Positions 33,862-42,953 of a stretch of DNA of 64,000 nt are shown here, piece by piece; the first letter of the stretch is position 1; every line of letters starts with the position of its first letter. The notes beneath the pieces were generated by a model, which searched no databases, was not told where the DNA came from, and was given only the letters and a program-made list of their open reading frames with translations. Origin of the DNA: Chondrinema litorale (GTDB taxonomy: Bacteria; Bacteroidota; Bacteroidia; Cytophagales; Flammeovirgaceae). The translations under genes and the position numbers were made by a program. Location: NCBI RefSeq assembly GCF_026250525.1, contig NZ_CP111044.1, positions 62,001 to 126,000 on the forward strand. The letters are read 5' to 3'.

Positions 33862-34185
33862 ATGAATTTTAAATCAGCTATCGGAAGGTTACGTCTATTT
33901 GCCATCTTAGAAGGTATTAGTTATTTACTATTTGGAATCACTATGCCACTTAAATATGGATTAGGCATAAAAGAACCCAACTTATATGTAGGTATGGCGC
34001 ATGGTTGGCTTTTCATCGTCTATGTAATTCTTTGCATACAGAACATCTATCTTAAAAAGTGGTCATTTAAAGTAGCTTTTTTTGCTCTGGTAGCCTCTTT
34101 AATTCCATTTGGTACTTTCGTTGCAGATGCCAAGATATTTAAGCCAGAGAGTTTGAAGGATGCAAAAGTTTACCCTGAAAGTTAA
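33862..34185 (+). CDS. DUF3817 small integral membrane protein
   Basis: The protein has 107 residues with three transmembrane helices. The conserved DUF3817 features are RLRLFAILEGISYLLFGITMPLKYG and the Gly-His of VGMAHGWLFIVYV. The family is widespread and without an assigned function. A short inverted repeat (ACCCTGAA at 34172-34179, TTCAGGGT at 34187-34194) spans the stop codon and may slow transcription, although no T-run follows. Confidence 0.82.
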   Translation: MNFKSAIGRLRLFAILEGISYLLFGITMPLKYGLGIKEPNLYVGMAHGWLFIVYVILCIQNIYLKKWSFKVAFFALVASLIPFGTFVADAKIFKPESLKDAKVYPES

Positions 34186-34205
34186 CTTCAGGGTTCAATA
34201 ATCTA

Positions 34206-34676
34206 TCAGTTATATTTAAAATTAAAGGGAATTGTCATTCTACTTTTTACTGGGCTTCCATTTTTACTTGCAGCAATCCAAATTGGACTTCCTCTAAATA
34301 CGCGAACAAGTTCTTCTTCACATTCAAAACACTTCCCATTAAGAATATATACTTGTTTCGGAATGGTCAATAATGAAAGTTCTTCTTCAGTGAGTGGCCT
34401 CACAGAACTCTTATCTACATTTCCATCTTCATTAATAATAAGTGTGATATAGACCTTACCTTCAATCCCTTTTTGCAAAGCTTCATTTGGATATCTAATT
34501 GTTTTTTTGATGTATTTATAAAGTTTTTTGTATCCACCTTTAGGTTCAGGTGGAGTATCTGGAATAGGGAAATTATCTTTGAATACCTCTTTTAGCTCGC
34601 TGTTTTTTGAACTTTGAGTCCACCCTGTAAGTGATGCGAGTAGTAAAAAAATAAAAACTAAAGTGCTTTTTCTCAT
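34206..34676 (-). CDS. Secreted TonB-C-terminal-domain protein
   Basis: The protein has 156 residues. A signal peptide (MRKSTLVFIFLLLASLTGWTQ) replaces the usual TonB membrane anchor. From about 45 the sequence follows the TonB C-terminal pattern: YIKKTIRYPNEALQKGIEGKVYITLIINEDGNVDKSSV (split here over beta1-beta2), and the final SPVKSRMTIPFNFKYN. An insertion with C-x-x-C-like KCFECEEE lies in the middle. Without a transmembrane helix it cannot transmit proton-motive force itself; a periplasmic adaptor role is possible. It is a single gene. Confidence 0.72.
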   Translation of the reverse strand: MRKSTLVFIFLLLASLTGWTQSSKNSELKEVFKDNFPIPDTPPEPKGGYKKLYKYIKKTIRYPNEALQKGIEGKVYITLIINEDGNVDKSSVRPLTEEELSLLTIPKQVYILNGKCFECEEELVRVFRGSPIWIAASKNGSPVKSRMTIPFNFKYN

Positions 34677-34843
34677 AATAGTAACTACACATTTTTATAT
34701 TCCTCATGTGTTTTAATGCATCAAAACTAGGATGAAAATTCTGTTTTTGTCAATATTTATTTAAGTTTTCAATGGATAATTGAAATTATTCAGAATTATG
34801 ATTCTAAATACTCGATTTCTTTTTCTTAGGTATTTATAAAAGA

Positions 34844-34884
34844 AACCCCCTCTGGAAAACTTGCTACCAGAGGGGGTTCTTTTT
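34844..34884. terminator. Bidirectional terminator after the DNRLRE/propeller lipoprotein
   Basis: A strong stem (aaccccctctgg / ccagagggggtt) with an 11-nt loop, flanked by A-rich and T-rich sequence on the two sides. Confidence 0.85.
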
Positions 34885-36422
34885 TACCAATCGTCTTCAT
34901 CAACGATTTCTATTCCATAACCGCTTATTACTTCATCAAATAAAAGTTCAGAGTCACCTCCACTAGCATTTACTCTCAAAATACCTCCTTTATTTTCATC
35001 TTCAGAAGAGTTCATCCAGTAAAGATAACCCATATACACCTCTAAATCTGTAATGTTACTTAGGTAATCACTAGTGATTGTAATTTCGTTAATATCACCT
35101 GAACCACTTCTATCTGCTTGGTAAAATACACCTTGCTGGTCAGATAAATACATGGTACTTCCGAAATAATCTACAGCCAAATTGTTTGGCTTAAATCCAG
35201 TATCGAAATTACTATTATCATATAAAGTTTTGATGTTTAAAGTTTCAGAGAAAGTGCTTGTACCTACCATAATTCGGTAAGTGCCTGAGATTTCATCAGT
35301 TTCTATCCAATATAACATACCTTGCTCAATCTTAAAATCACTAATCTCTAACTCTTCACCACTTACAGAGTTCTCATAGATAATTTCTTTAGTTTCATTT
35401 TTTACATCAACTTTCAAAATATGTACAGATCCATTTGTTGATTTTGCTGCTAAGTAAGCAATTCCTCCAAATTGATCCATAGCTGTAATTTGGTTTATTT
35501 CTGATGAACTGTAAGTTGTTGAAGTATTTTCATCGCTATAGTTTTCAGCTATAATATGAATATATTCATCATCAGTTTGATAGGTGTTATAGAAATAAAG
35601 TTTAATATCAGTGGTGAGATCATTTATGCTAAATGAAGCTACTGAGTTTTCAAAATGTTGATATTCAGTAATTAATTCATTTGAGTATTGTTGATCATCC
35701 GATGAATAAGATAATTTATAAATCTCATTAGAAGCCAACCAAGCACCACCCCAATCTGAAACAGATGAATAGTAAATTTGTGGATAAATAGCAGATGCTG
35801 CCTCACCATACTCTACTTCTATAGATGGCCAATAGGCACTTTCTTCATTGTCTGAAGAATAGAATGTTACCGCAGCAATTTCATTTTCGCCTTCTATACT
35901 TAATGCTAGATTGAATCCAAACTGGCTCAATTCATTTTCGTATTGATCATTCAGCAAATCAGTTACATCTATTTCAAAGAGCTTTTTATCGGTTAAGGTA
36001 TCAAGCGTGAAAATTTTGGTTGAATACATCGTAGTTGATGGATTATTATTATAGCTCAAAGTACTTTCATCCCAGTCTTCATTTATCGCTGATACTAACA
36101 AAGAGTAAGCTGTGCTACTCGAAATGTAATTACCCTTAATGTATAGTTTTAATGAAGCGGATTTTACATGGTCTTCAACTTTTGTAAAATCATTGAATTT
36201 AATGTAGGTGTTTTTTTCAAGTCCATCATTTTGAACAGTTAATTCTTCAATTGTTTCTGAATTAAGTTGAGTTATTAAACTCGTATTATTGATAGAAGTG
36301 AATCCATCGTCGATCAGATTATTATTATCAACAGGAATTACATCACAATCATACTCTTTTACACAAGAGCTTAAAATTCCAATCAAAAAGGCAAATACTA
36401 ACTTTACTACTAGGCGGTTCAT
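34884..36422 (-). CDS. Surface lipoprotein with DNRLRE-type domain and YWTD-like propeller
   Basis: The protein has 512 residues. The signal peptide ends ILSSC, with the lipobox Cys followed by VKEYD. Residues about 40-205 resemble the DNRLRE/CBM96 carbohydrate-binding-type beta-sandwich (KNTYIKFNDFTKVEDHVKSASLKLYI, then INEDWDESTLSYNNNPS, then FEIDVTDLLND). From about 215 to the end, repeated short motifs (GMLYWIETDEISGTYRIMVG, GSTMYLSDQQGVFYQADRSG, GYLYWMNSSEDENKGGILRVNASGG) suggest a YWTD/LDL-receptor-like beta-propeller. Polysaccharide binding at the surface is inferred from the first domain. It is a single gene with its own terminator. Confidence 0.72.
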   Translation of the reverse strand: MNRLVVKLVFAFLIGILSSCVKEYDCDVIPVDNNNLIDDGFTSINNTSLITQLNSETIEELTVQNDGLEKNTYIKFNDFTKVEDHVKSASLKLYIKGNYISSSTAYSLLVSAINEDWDESTLSYNNNPSTTMYSTKIFTLDTLTDKKLFEIDVTDLLNDQYENELSQFGFNLALSIEGENEIAAVTFYSSDNEESAYWPSIEVEYGEAASAIYPQIYYSSVSDWGGAWLASNEIYKLSYSSDDQQYSNELITEYQHFENSVASFSINDLTTDIKLYFYNTYQTDDEYIHIIAENYSDENTSTTYSSSEINQITAMDQFGGIAYLAAKSTNGSVHILKVDVKNETKEIIYENSVSGEELEISDFKIEQGMLYWIETDEISGTYRIMVGTSTFSETLNIKTLYDNSNFDTGFKPNNLAVDYFGSTMYLSDQQGVFYQADRSGSGDINEITITSDYLSNITDLEVYMGYLYWMNSSEDENKGGILRVNASGGDSELLFDEVISGYGIEIVDEDDW

Positions 36423-36753
36423 TTTTTTATTTTTTGTTCAATTTGAGTTATTTGCCGGTGTCAACAATCATCATAGCGGGTACCATATTTCCGATATATT
36501 ATCCGGTTTCAATAGTTAGATGCAGAAATATTAAAACGTGCCCAAAAATTTTTAAATAATTTTATTTAACAGCTAAATACTAGTGTAACTTATTGAAAAT
36601 GAGATTTATAATTCTGCTTAATTATTTGTGATTTTTTTATGCAAACCGGAGAAATAAACCTAATTGGTTAGTCAAATAATTTTATTTCTATATTTGAACC
36701 AATTAAAAGGGATAACTACTAGGTGTAATTTAATTGATGAGCTTTCTAACTAA
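36423..36753. promoter_or_regulatory. Divergent intergenic region before the second ECF module
   Basis: The 331 bp hold promoters for the minus-strand lipoprotein and the plus-strand sigma gene. Apart from the promoter/inverted repeat at 36661-36705 I see nothing further. Confidence 0.4.
36661..36705 (+). promoter_or_regulatory. Promoter with flanking inverted repeat, ECF sigma operon
   Basis: TATATTTG (36689-36696) fits the TAnnTTTG -7 element. It lies inside a perfect 9-bp inverted repeat, TAATTGGTT (36661-36669) and AACCAATTA (36697-36705), which would let a dimeric regulator cover the promoter. The sigma ATG is 48 bp downstream. Confidence 0.5.
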
Positions 36754-37323
36754 ATGGAAGAAAACGAACTAATTAAAGCCTGTATTAAGAATGATCAGCA
36801 AGCATATAACCTACTTTTTAAAAAGTATGGACCTATTATGTTGCTGGTTTGTATGCGATACATGTCGGACGAAGACGAGGCAAAAGATGTACTTCAAAAT
36901 GGTTTTATCAAGGTTTTTAAGTCTATTAAATCTTTTAAGTTTAATGGCTCTTTTGAAGGTTGGATAAAAAAAATAATGATAAATGAGGCCTTAGGTGCAT
37001 TAAGACAAAAAAAGAAATTTAACTTAGATAGTGCAGATGTTTACGAAAAAACAGATTTAGCTGCAGAAGAATCTGATGAAGATATTAATCAATATCAATT
37101 TACCCAAGATGAGTTGTTACAAACATTAAAAGCATTACCTGAAAACTTTAAGGTAGTTTTTAACTTGTATTGTTTCGAAAAGTATTCGCATAAAGAGATA
37201 GCCAAAACCTTATCAATCAAGACAGAAACGTCGAGGTCTAGGCTAACCAGAGCGCGTAAAATACTTAAAGAAAAACTCACTGAATTGGCAACCCAAAAAG
37301 AGAAACTAAATGAAAATGGATGA
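36754..37323 (+). CDS. ECF RNA polymerase sigma factor
   Basis: The protein has 189 residues. Region 2 lies at about 12-85 (AYNLLFKKYGPIMLLVCMRYMSDEDEAKDVLQNGFIKVFK, split over helices 2.1-2.4, then GWIKKIMINEAL). Region 4 lies at about 125-180 (LKALPENFKVVFNLYCFEKYSHKEIAKTL, then TSRSRLTRARKIL). It is similar in style to the sigma factor at 3975-4526. Its last 14 nt overlap the start of the anti-sigma gene, so translation is coupled. Confidence 0.92.
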   Translation: MEENELIKACIKNDQQAYNLLFKKYGPIMLLVCMRYMSDEDEAKDVLQNGFIKVFKSIKSFKFNGSFEGWIKKIMINEALGALRQKKKFNLDSADVYEKTDLAAEESDEDINQYQFTQDELLQTLKALPENFKVVFNLYCFEKYSHKEIAKTLSIKTETSRSRLTRARKILKEKLTELATQKEKLNENG

Positions 37324-37978
37324 TAATATAGACGACATTTTCTTTGATGGACTTGATAGTAAGTCTGTTGAGAAACCAGCTGGCTTTTGGGAAGATATGA
37401 GCAGTAATGTATTAAAAGAAAGCTTGGTGAAACCTTGGTGGACAACAACAAGCGCGTATATTTCGGGTGCTGTAATAATGGTTGCGACTGTTGTTACTGT
37501 TTGGGTTGTAACTTCAGAACCAAATGTACCTGTAGAAAACAATCAGCCGGTTATGCCAGATACAACTGATAAGATCCCATCAGATTCACTTCCTGTGAGT
37601 CTAGATACAATTGTTAAAATGGATAAATCTGATGATGCTAATGTGATGTCAGATAGGGAAGAGGAGAGCTCAGTTGCTAGAGAAAAAGAATCTGTTGAAA
37701 CTAATATTTCTAAAAAACAGGCTGACAAAGATTCTTTAGAAGATGAAATATTGAATGAAGGTTTGATTCAACCTATGGATAGTACTAAAACAGTTGAGGA
37801 AGACGTATCGATTGTAGATAGTACCAAGCTAGTGATTGATATTCATAAGGATTCACTAAGCCAAAAAATTACTGAAGAAAATAAAGATTCTTTAATTCAG
37901 AAGAAAAAACCAGTAGTTGTAATTGTACAAGATACAATTGTGGTAACAGACACCGTGAAAACCCGAAAAAAGCAATGA
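37310..37978 (+). CDS. Anti-sigma-type membrane protein with periplasmic linker, no barrel
   Basis: The protein has 222 residues. A cytoplasmic tail (1-48) has the F-W-E-D-M motif comparable to the W-E-x-L of the 532-residue protein. One transmembrane helix covers about 50-68, and a disordered S/D/K/E/T-rich periplasmic segment covers about 70-222. It is the N-terminal part of the dual-membrane anti-sigma architecture, but the frame stops at a TGA overlapping the ATG of the next gene (ATGA, 37975-37978), which encodes a barrel with its own signal peptide. So the architecture is split into two polypeptides. Met3 (37316) is a possible alternative start. Confidence 0.72.
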   Translation: MKMDDNIDDIFFDGLDSKSVEKPAGFWEDMSSNVLKESLVKPWWTTTSAYISGAVIMVATVVTVWVVTSEPNVPVENNQPVMPDTTDKIPSDSLPVSLDTIVKMDKSDDANVMSDREEESSVAREKESVETNISKKQADKDSLEDEILNEGLIQPMDSTKTVEEDVSIVDSTKLVIDIHKDSLSQKITEENKDSLIQKKKPVVVIVQDTIVVTDTVKTRKKQ

Positions 37979-38754
37979 TTTTCAGTAGAATTATTCTTTT
38001 ACTTATTGGTTTGCTATTGGTAAACATCGCATCAGCTCAGGAAGAAGATAGCATTTTTTACCGTAACGATACAGCCTATATCATTAAGAAACCGGTAATT
38101 ATAAAAAAAGAGGTTTATGTGGAAGTTCCTGTTGTAAAGGAGACAATAGAAAAATCTGGTTTTTATATTTCACCTTTTTTTCAAAGCACTTATTCTTTAG
38201 ACTATATTGCTGTTTGTAGTGAAAAGCGAAGCTATTTTGATGAAATTGATGCAGCTACCACACCTGAAATCAATTTAACATTTGGAACTGCGGTTTCAAT
38301 TAGAAAGTCTAAAATGCAATATAAGTTAGATATAAATTATACTGCTTTTAGAGAGCAATTTGAGTGGGAGGGAGAAGAACAAATCAATCATCACAACACA
38401 CTTATCACAACTTTCGAAGTTGGATACTTTTTAATTGATAACAATAAGCCTTTTGATTTAATGGTAGCATTAGGTGCTGGCTATTTATATACATTAAATT
38501 ATAGTGGAAATACCTTCGACGAAATATATCCATCGCTGGTGATTTCTCAAACCGAACAACAAACATTGGATAAAGCCTCAGCAGTAGTTACTGGTAAAAT
38601 TCTTGGGAATTATTATTTCAACAATAAACTTAGTGTGTCGTTTGGGCCAGTTTATTCAGCTAATCTCATTTCAATCACGCAAAAGCATATCCCATATGAT
38701 GAGTGGAGAAATAATATTGGATTAATGTTGGGTGTAAATTTTAAGATGGATTAA
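37975..38754 (+). CDS. Outer-membrane beta-barrel partner of the split anti-sigma protein
   Basis: The protein has 259 residues. A signal peptide (MIFSRIILLLIGLLLVNIASA) is followed by a short segment rich in Val/Lys/Glu (KKPVIIKKEVYVEVPVVKE, about 38-56), then about eight to ten amphipathic strands (GFYISPFFQSTYSLDYI, QYKLDINYTAF, LITTFEVGYFLI, LMVALGAGYLYT, ISFGPVYSAN-like) ending NIGLMLGVNFKMD. It overlaps the anti-sigma gene by 4 nt. It is presumably the surface sensor that contacts the periplasmic tail of that protein, by analogy with the fused version at 2380-3978. Confidence 0.72.
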   Translation: MIFSRIILLLIGLLLVNIASAQEEDSIFYRNDTAYIIKKPVIIKKEVYVEVPVVKETIEKSGFYISPFFQSTYSLDYIAVCSEKRSYFDEIDAATTPEINLTFGTAVSIRKSKMQYKLDINYTAFREQFEWEGEEQINHHNTLITTFEVGYFLIDNNKPFDLMVALGAGYLYTLNYSGNTFDEIYPSLVISQTEQQTLDKASAVVTGKILGNYYFNNKLSVSFGPVYSANLISITQKHIPYDEWRNNIGLMLGVNFKMD

Positions 38755-38921
38755 AATCTGGTTGTTAATTATATATATAACTTTTTCTTTTTTTAAGTTT
38801 TGAAGCTGAGTTTCTGGTATTAATTTAGCTTTCGATTAAAATCTTTTCAACCATCAAAAAATTACTATATGATCAGAACACTACATAGATTTTTTGTTTC
38901 ATCAGCTTTCAATCAATTTAC

Positions 38922-39668
38922 ATGAACAAAGCTTTAGTAGCATCTCTGATTTTAGTATTATCTTATCTTACAACAAGCGCACAAGTAAAAGTCTATTCTG
39001 GGTTAGATGTTGGTTTCTCTGTTGTACTACCCAAAGATGCTGATATTGGTAATGTCGTTTCAAGTAAAAGCTATGCAGGTACATGGGGATTAATCTTGGG
39101 TGTAGATATAAAAGATAAATGGCAAATCGAATCCGGGTATATTAATTCAAGAAATAGCTACAACTACGACTATGTCTATTATGCTAATGGTGGTGTAACC
39201 TACAATGCATTAGGTGTTTACTCTAATGTTTTTAGAAGTGATGTTTTTCCTTTGAGGTTTAAGAAAAAAATTAAAAAGAATAAGGTGAGAATCAGTCCAT
39301 CACTTGGAGTAGTATTTTTAAAGGTAAATCAATCTAAAGAATACAATGCTTACTATGATGATTTGAGAAGCATTGATGAAATTGAAACTTATCAAATAAG
39401 TACTTCTAGTCAAGAATTATATGTGAAAGATTTTCAGACCTATTTGGAAGGAGCTATAACACTACAAGCACCATTTATATTAGAGCCACTCAATATTTTT
39501 GTAAAAGGTAGCTATGCTTATGGGCTTACAAAACTTGCTAAATCTAGGGTTAATTATAACATTTCAGATCTGGATATAGAGGGAGAGTTTAATGCTCAAA
39601 ATAGATTGAGTTATCTTAATTTTTCTATCGGACTTATATACACATTAAAAGAGTTTAAGAAATCTTAA
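38922..39668 (+). CDS. Outer-membrane beta-barrel protein
   Basis: The protein has 248 residues. A signal peptide (MNKALVASLILVLSYLTTSAQ) is followed by alternating hydrophobic strands (VYSGLDVGFSVVL, GTWGLILGVDI, WQIESGYINS, VRISPSLGVVFLKV, LNIFVKGSYAYGL, LSYLNFSIGLIYTL), the pattern of OMP_b-brl-type small porins. No known ligand can be named. It follows the split anti-sigma module by 167 bp and may belong to its regulon or transcript. Confidence 0.7.
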   Translation: MNKALVASLILVLSYLTTSAQVKVYSGLDVGFSVVLPKDADIGNVVSSKSYAGTWGLILGVDIKDKWQIESGYINSRNSYNYDYVYYANGGVTYNALGVYSNVFRSDVFPLRFKKKIKKNKVRISPSLGVVFLKVNQSKEYNAYYDDLRSIDEIETYQISTSSQELYVKDFQTYLEGAITLQAPFILEPLNIFVKGSYAYGLTKLAKSRVNYNISDLDIEGEFNAQNRLSYLNFSIGLIYTLKEFKKS

Positions 39669-39764
39669 AGTTAAATTGTCTGATTCTTTCATTTGATAAT
39701 TAGCGACTATGCACTAATTTGTTTTTTTATTAAAACAGATTGTAGATTATAAACTAACATTTAA

Positions 39765-41906
39765 TTGAAACGCGCTAATTATTACCCCTCATTCAAAAAT
39801 GCTAAAGGCATTTTCAAAATAGTATTTTCTTCTTTATTAATTCTTAATTGTACTTCGTTATTTGCACAACAGCTCGAAAAATTGGCAGATCAAGTATTGA
39901 TTCGCCGGACAGAATACGGTGTGCCACACATTAAAGCCGATAATTTAAAAGCTGTAGCTTTTGGTTTAGCTTGGTGTGAGTTAGAAGACTATGGAGAAAG
40001 AGTGATTAAACCACTGATATCTGCAAGAGGAGATTTGGCAAAAGTGGAAGGTTACGAAGCTATAGATGGAGATTTTTCCAGACAATTAGGCTACCAAAGA
40101 ACTTTAGCGACTTATGGAAAGCTTAGCAATCCAACCAGAAATTTATTGGAAGGTTTTGCCGCAGGAGTCAACTATTATTTAAAAAAGAATCCTGATAAAT
40201 ATCCTCAATATAAAGATTGGCAATTTACTGGGGTTGATGTAGCTGCTACAACTACCAGTGTTTCTACTTCTTATTCGGGTTTTAATTTTGCCAAATTGCT
40301 AAAAAAGCAAAAAGCCATTAGAGATTCAATTGCTTTAACAGAAGCTGGTTCAAATGCTTGGGCCTTTGCACCTTCTCGAACTAAGAAAGGCAATTCTATT
40401 CTAGTAAGAAACCCACATTTATCTTGGTCTGCTGGTTATTACGAAGCTCATATTACAGTTGAAGATACCCTAAATTTTTATGGTGATTTTCGTATTGGAG
40501 GTTTGTTTGCCATTATCGGTGGTTTTAATGACCGACTTGGTTGGGCAACTACTAACAATCATCCAGATTTAGAAGAAGTTTATGCGCTTCAAGCGGATAC
40601 AACTCAAGCCGATCACTTTATGATCGATGGTGTTTCTGTGCCATTAGAAAAGAAACTATTGACTGCCGAATTTATAAATGGTGCTGCAATCTCAACAGAA
40701 ACCAGAGAGTTTTTATTTACACCATTCGGGCCAGTAATCCATAGGGATGAAGGAAAGATTTATATTTTGAAAGAAGCAGGTGATGGAGAATATCGTCGCG
40801 GAGAGCAGTTTACCAGAATGATGCTTGCAAAAAATTTAGAAGAGTGGAAAAATGCCATGCGCATGCAGGCAATTACCGCTTCCAATTATACCTATGCAGA
40901 TGCCGATGGAAACATCTTCTATATCTGGAATGCAACAACACCAGTTTTATCCACTATTTCTGGTGGAGATACTGCCGCTATTGAAGTTACAAAGAGTAGT
41001 GAAATTTGGAGTAATTATATTCCATTCGATGAATTACCTCAGCTTCATAATCCCAAAGGAGGTTATTTACACAATGAGAATGATCCATTCCATTTCACTA
41101 ACTTGAATGAAGTTTTACAACCAGAAGATTATCCAGCAAATTTCCCGCAACCTCGATTGAGACAACGCAGTCAGCACAGCTTGTCTTTAATCCATAATGA
41201 TGATGTGTTGACTTTAGAGGAAGTAGTTGCTCGCAAGCATAGTATGAAAATGCTTTTGGCAGACCAGTTGAAAGAAGATTTGATAAAAGCATTAAATGGT
41301 TCTCAACCAAATGAAGAAACTCAAAAAGCCATTACTCATTTAGAAAACTGGAATAATAGTGTGGAAGCAGATAGTAGGGGAGGTGTGCTATTCGAAGAAT
41401 GGTTTGTTCACTATGCCAACTCAATGGAAGATGATGAACTATATGCTATACCATGGTCATTCGACAAACCCATGGAAACTCCTTTTGGCATAGCTAATAC
41501 TGAAAAAGCAATAGTAGCTTTTGAAAAGTCTCTTAAAACCTTAAATGAAAAGTATGGCACATGGGATGTGAGTTGGGGTGAAGTTCACAGATTAAGACTT
41601 GGCGATTTGGATTTACCTGTAAGCGGTGGCCCAGGTGGTTTAGGTTGTTTCAGGGTTTTATGGTTTAATGAAGACAAAGATGGCAAAATGAAAATCCGTG
41701 GGGGAGATGGCTGGCAGTTAGCGGTCGAGTTTGCAGATACACCAAGAGCTTATTCGATTCTTGCTTATGGGCAAAGTAACAATCCTGACACAGGGCATCA
41801 TACCGATCAGGCAGAAATGTTTGCTAACAATCAAATGAAAGAAGTTGCTTATACCGAAAAAGCCATCAAGAAAAAGTTGATAAAATCTTATAAACCTGGA
41901 GAATAG
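39765..41906 (+). CDS. Penicillin acylase (Ntn-hydrolase) family amidase
   Basis: The protein has 713 residues. TTG at 39765 is taken as the start, because the signal peptide (IVFSSLLILNCTSLFAQ) would otherwise lack an initiation codon. The alpha-chain region has IRRTEYGVPHIKADN and GLAWCELEDYGERV. Autocleavage is expected before Ser196 (EAG/SNAWAF), which becomes the N-terminal nucleophile of the beta chain. NNHPDLEEVYALQ and SQHSLSLIHNDD follow. Family members hydrolyse amide bonds of beta-lactams, acyl-homoserine lactones or cyclic lipopeptides (aculeacin-type). The substrate here is unknown; quorum-quenching is one possibility. A periplasmic location is predicted. Confidence 0.88.
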   Translation: MKRANYYPSFKNAKGIFKIVFSSLLILNCTSLFAQQLEKLADQVLIRRTEYGVPHIKADNLKAVAFGLAWCELEDYGERVIKPLISARGDLAKVEGYEAIDGDFSRQLGYQRTLATYGKLSNPTRNLLEGFAAGVNYYLKKNPDKYPQYKDWQFTGVDVAATTTSVSTSYSGFNFAKLLKKQKAIRDSIALTEAGSNAWAFAPSRTKKGNSILVRNPHLSWSAGYYEAHITVEDTLNFYGDFRIGGLFAIIGGFNDRLGWATTNNHPDLEEVYALQADTTQADHFMIDGVSVPLEKKLLTAEFINGAAISTETREFLFTPFGPVIHRDEGKIYILKEAGDGEYRRGEQFTRMMLAKNLEEWKNAMRMQAITASNYTYADADGNIFYIWNATTPVLSTISGGDTAAIEVTKSSEIWSNYIPFDELPQLHNPKGGYLHNENDPFHFTNLNEVLQPEDYPANFPQPRLRQRSQHSLSLIHNDDVLTLEEVVARKHSMKMLLADQLKEDLIKALNGSQPNEETQKAITHLENWNNSVEADSRGGVLFEEWFVHYANSMEDDELYAIPWSFDKPMETPFGIANTEKAIVAFEKSLKTLNEKYGTWDVSWGEVHRLRLGDLDLPVSGGPGGLGCFRVLWFNEDKDGKMKIRGGDGWQLAVEFADTPRAYSILAYGQSNNPDTGHHTDQAEMFANNQMKEVAYTEKAIKKKLIKSYKPGE

Positions 41907-41943
41907 TTTATATGAAATTTATGGTATAAGTATTTAGATATTT

Positions 41944-41980
41944 ATATACACCAATTGTGTACTTTATAATTGGTGTATAT
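41944..41980. terminator. Hairpin after the acylase gene
   Basis: A perfect 13-bp stem (atatacaccaatt / aattggtgtatat) with an 11-nt loop, 38 bp after the stop. No T-run follows, so it may be a weak terminator, an mRNA-stabilising hairpin or a protein site. Confidence 0.5.
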
Positions 41981-42092
41981 GAATGTATTATACTGTCAAT
42001 TATCTCAATTTATACTAAAAAATACGGCTATTTATGTTAATTACATTCGCTTTTTTGATAACTCGTATAGTTATTTTTCTGTAATTTAGGTT

Positions 42093-42100
42093 TATATTTG
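42093..42100 (+). promoter_or_regulatory. Candidate -7 promoter element of the FecI-like sigma gene
   Basis: TATATTTG fits TAnnTTTG, 56 bp before the sigma ATG. A clear -33 TTTG at the right distance is not evident. Confidence 0.4.
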
Positions 42101-42156
42101 GCGAAATAGCTATAATTTCTGTAGGTTTAAAGTTTAGTTTTTTAGTAAGGTAATAA

Positions 42157-42849
42157 ATGGCAGGCTTAAGGGTAACGCATAATAAAAGTCTTAATGAACA
42201 AACAAACAGCTTATCAGAACAAAGAGATCTGAGTAAGTTTGACAATTTACCCGACTTTAATATTTGGACTTCATTTAAAAAAGGTGAAGACGCTGCATTC
42301 AATTATATCTACAAAAAATACTTTTATCAATTATACAATTATGGTAATCAGTTTATAAATGATGCCGATGTAATTCAAGATCTTATACAAGATTTGTTTA
42401 TAGAGTTACGAGAAAAGAGAAAGAATTTGGGTGATGTTGAATCTATCAAATTCTATCTATATAAAATCCTCAAAAGAAAAATACTCCACTACAAAAAGAA
42501 AAATGTAACTGATTTATTCAGTGATTCTTGGATGTACGAAAAAGCCTTCGACATCACACTATCCCACGAAACAAATCTCATCAATACTCAAATAAGTAAA
42601 GAAACTAAGGAAAAGCTTAGTAAGGTAATGAATATGCTTTCTAAAAGGCAAAAAGAGATTATTATCTATTATTTCTATGAGGGTATGACTTACAAGCAAA
42701 TTGCCGAACTCATGGATTTTTCTAAAGTAGAACATGCCAGAGTTTTAGTGAGTAGGTCAATTGCAAAGTTGAGAGAAGAAATAAAAAAATACAGCATATC
42801 GCTTTTTATAATCTGCTTTGTAGGGCTTGTAAAGTGGATTAATTCCTAA
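42157..42849 (+). CDS. FecI-like ECF sigma factor with hydrophobic C-terminal tail
   Basis: The protein has 230 residues, about 40 more than the other sigma factors here. An N-terminal extension of about 40 residues precedes region 2 (FNYIYKKYFYQLYNYGNQFI, then IQDLIQDLFIELREKRKNL, then FYLYKILKRKILHY). Region 4 is at about 160-212 (LSKRQKEIIIYYFYEGMTYKQIAELM, then HARVLVSRSIAKLREEI). The last 19 residues (KYSISLFIICFVGLVKWINS) are strongly hydrophobic, enough for a short membrane-associated helix. It is followed by FecR, SusC and SusD, the standard surface-signalling cascade that turns on a nutrient uptake locus. Confidence 0.9.
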   Translation: MAGLRVTHNKSLNEQTNSLSEQRDLSKFDNLPDFNIWTSFKKGEDAAFNYIYKKYFYQLYNYGNQFINDADVIQDLIQDLFIELREKRKNLGDVESIKFYLYKILKRKILHYKKKNVTDLFSDSWMYEKAFDITLSHETNLINTQISKETKEKLSKVMNMLSKRQKEIIIYYFYEGMTYKQIAELMDFSKVEHARVLVSRSIAKLREEIKKYSISLFIICFVGLVKWINS

Positions 42850-42953
42850 TTTGAACACATCATTAAAAAAAAATCAAAAAAAGATTAAATTTTTTGTATA
42901 TGCTTTTAATACTTTGCCCTCTTGTATTACGAAGAGTATAAGAAAGGTTTTTG

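Noticed and set aside
39765..41906. Firm call of acyl-homoserine-lactone acylase
   Set aside because: The Ntn-hydrolase family is clear, but substrate preference cannot be read from the sequence and no quorum-sensing gene is nearby.
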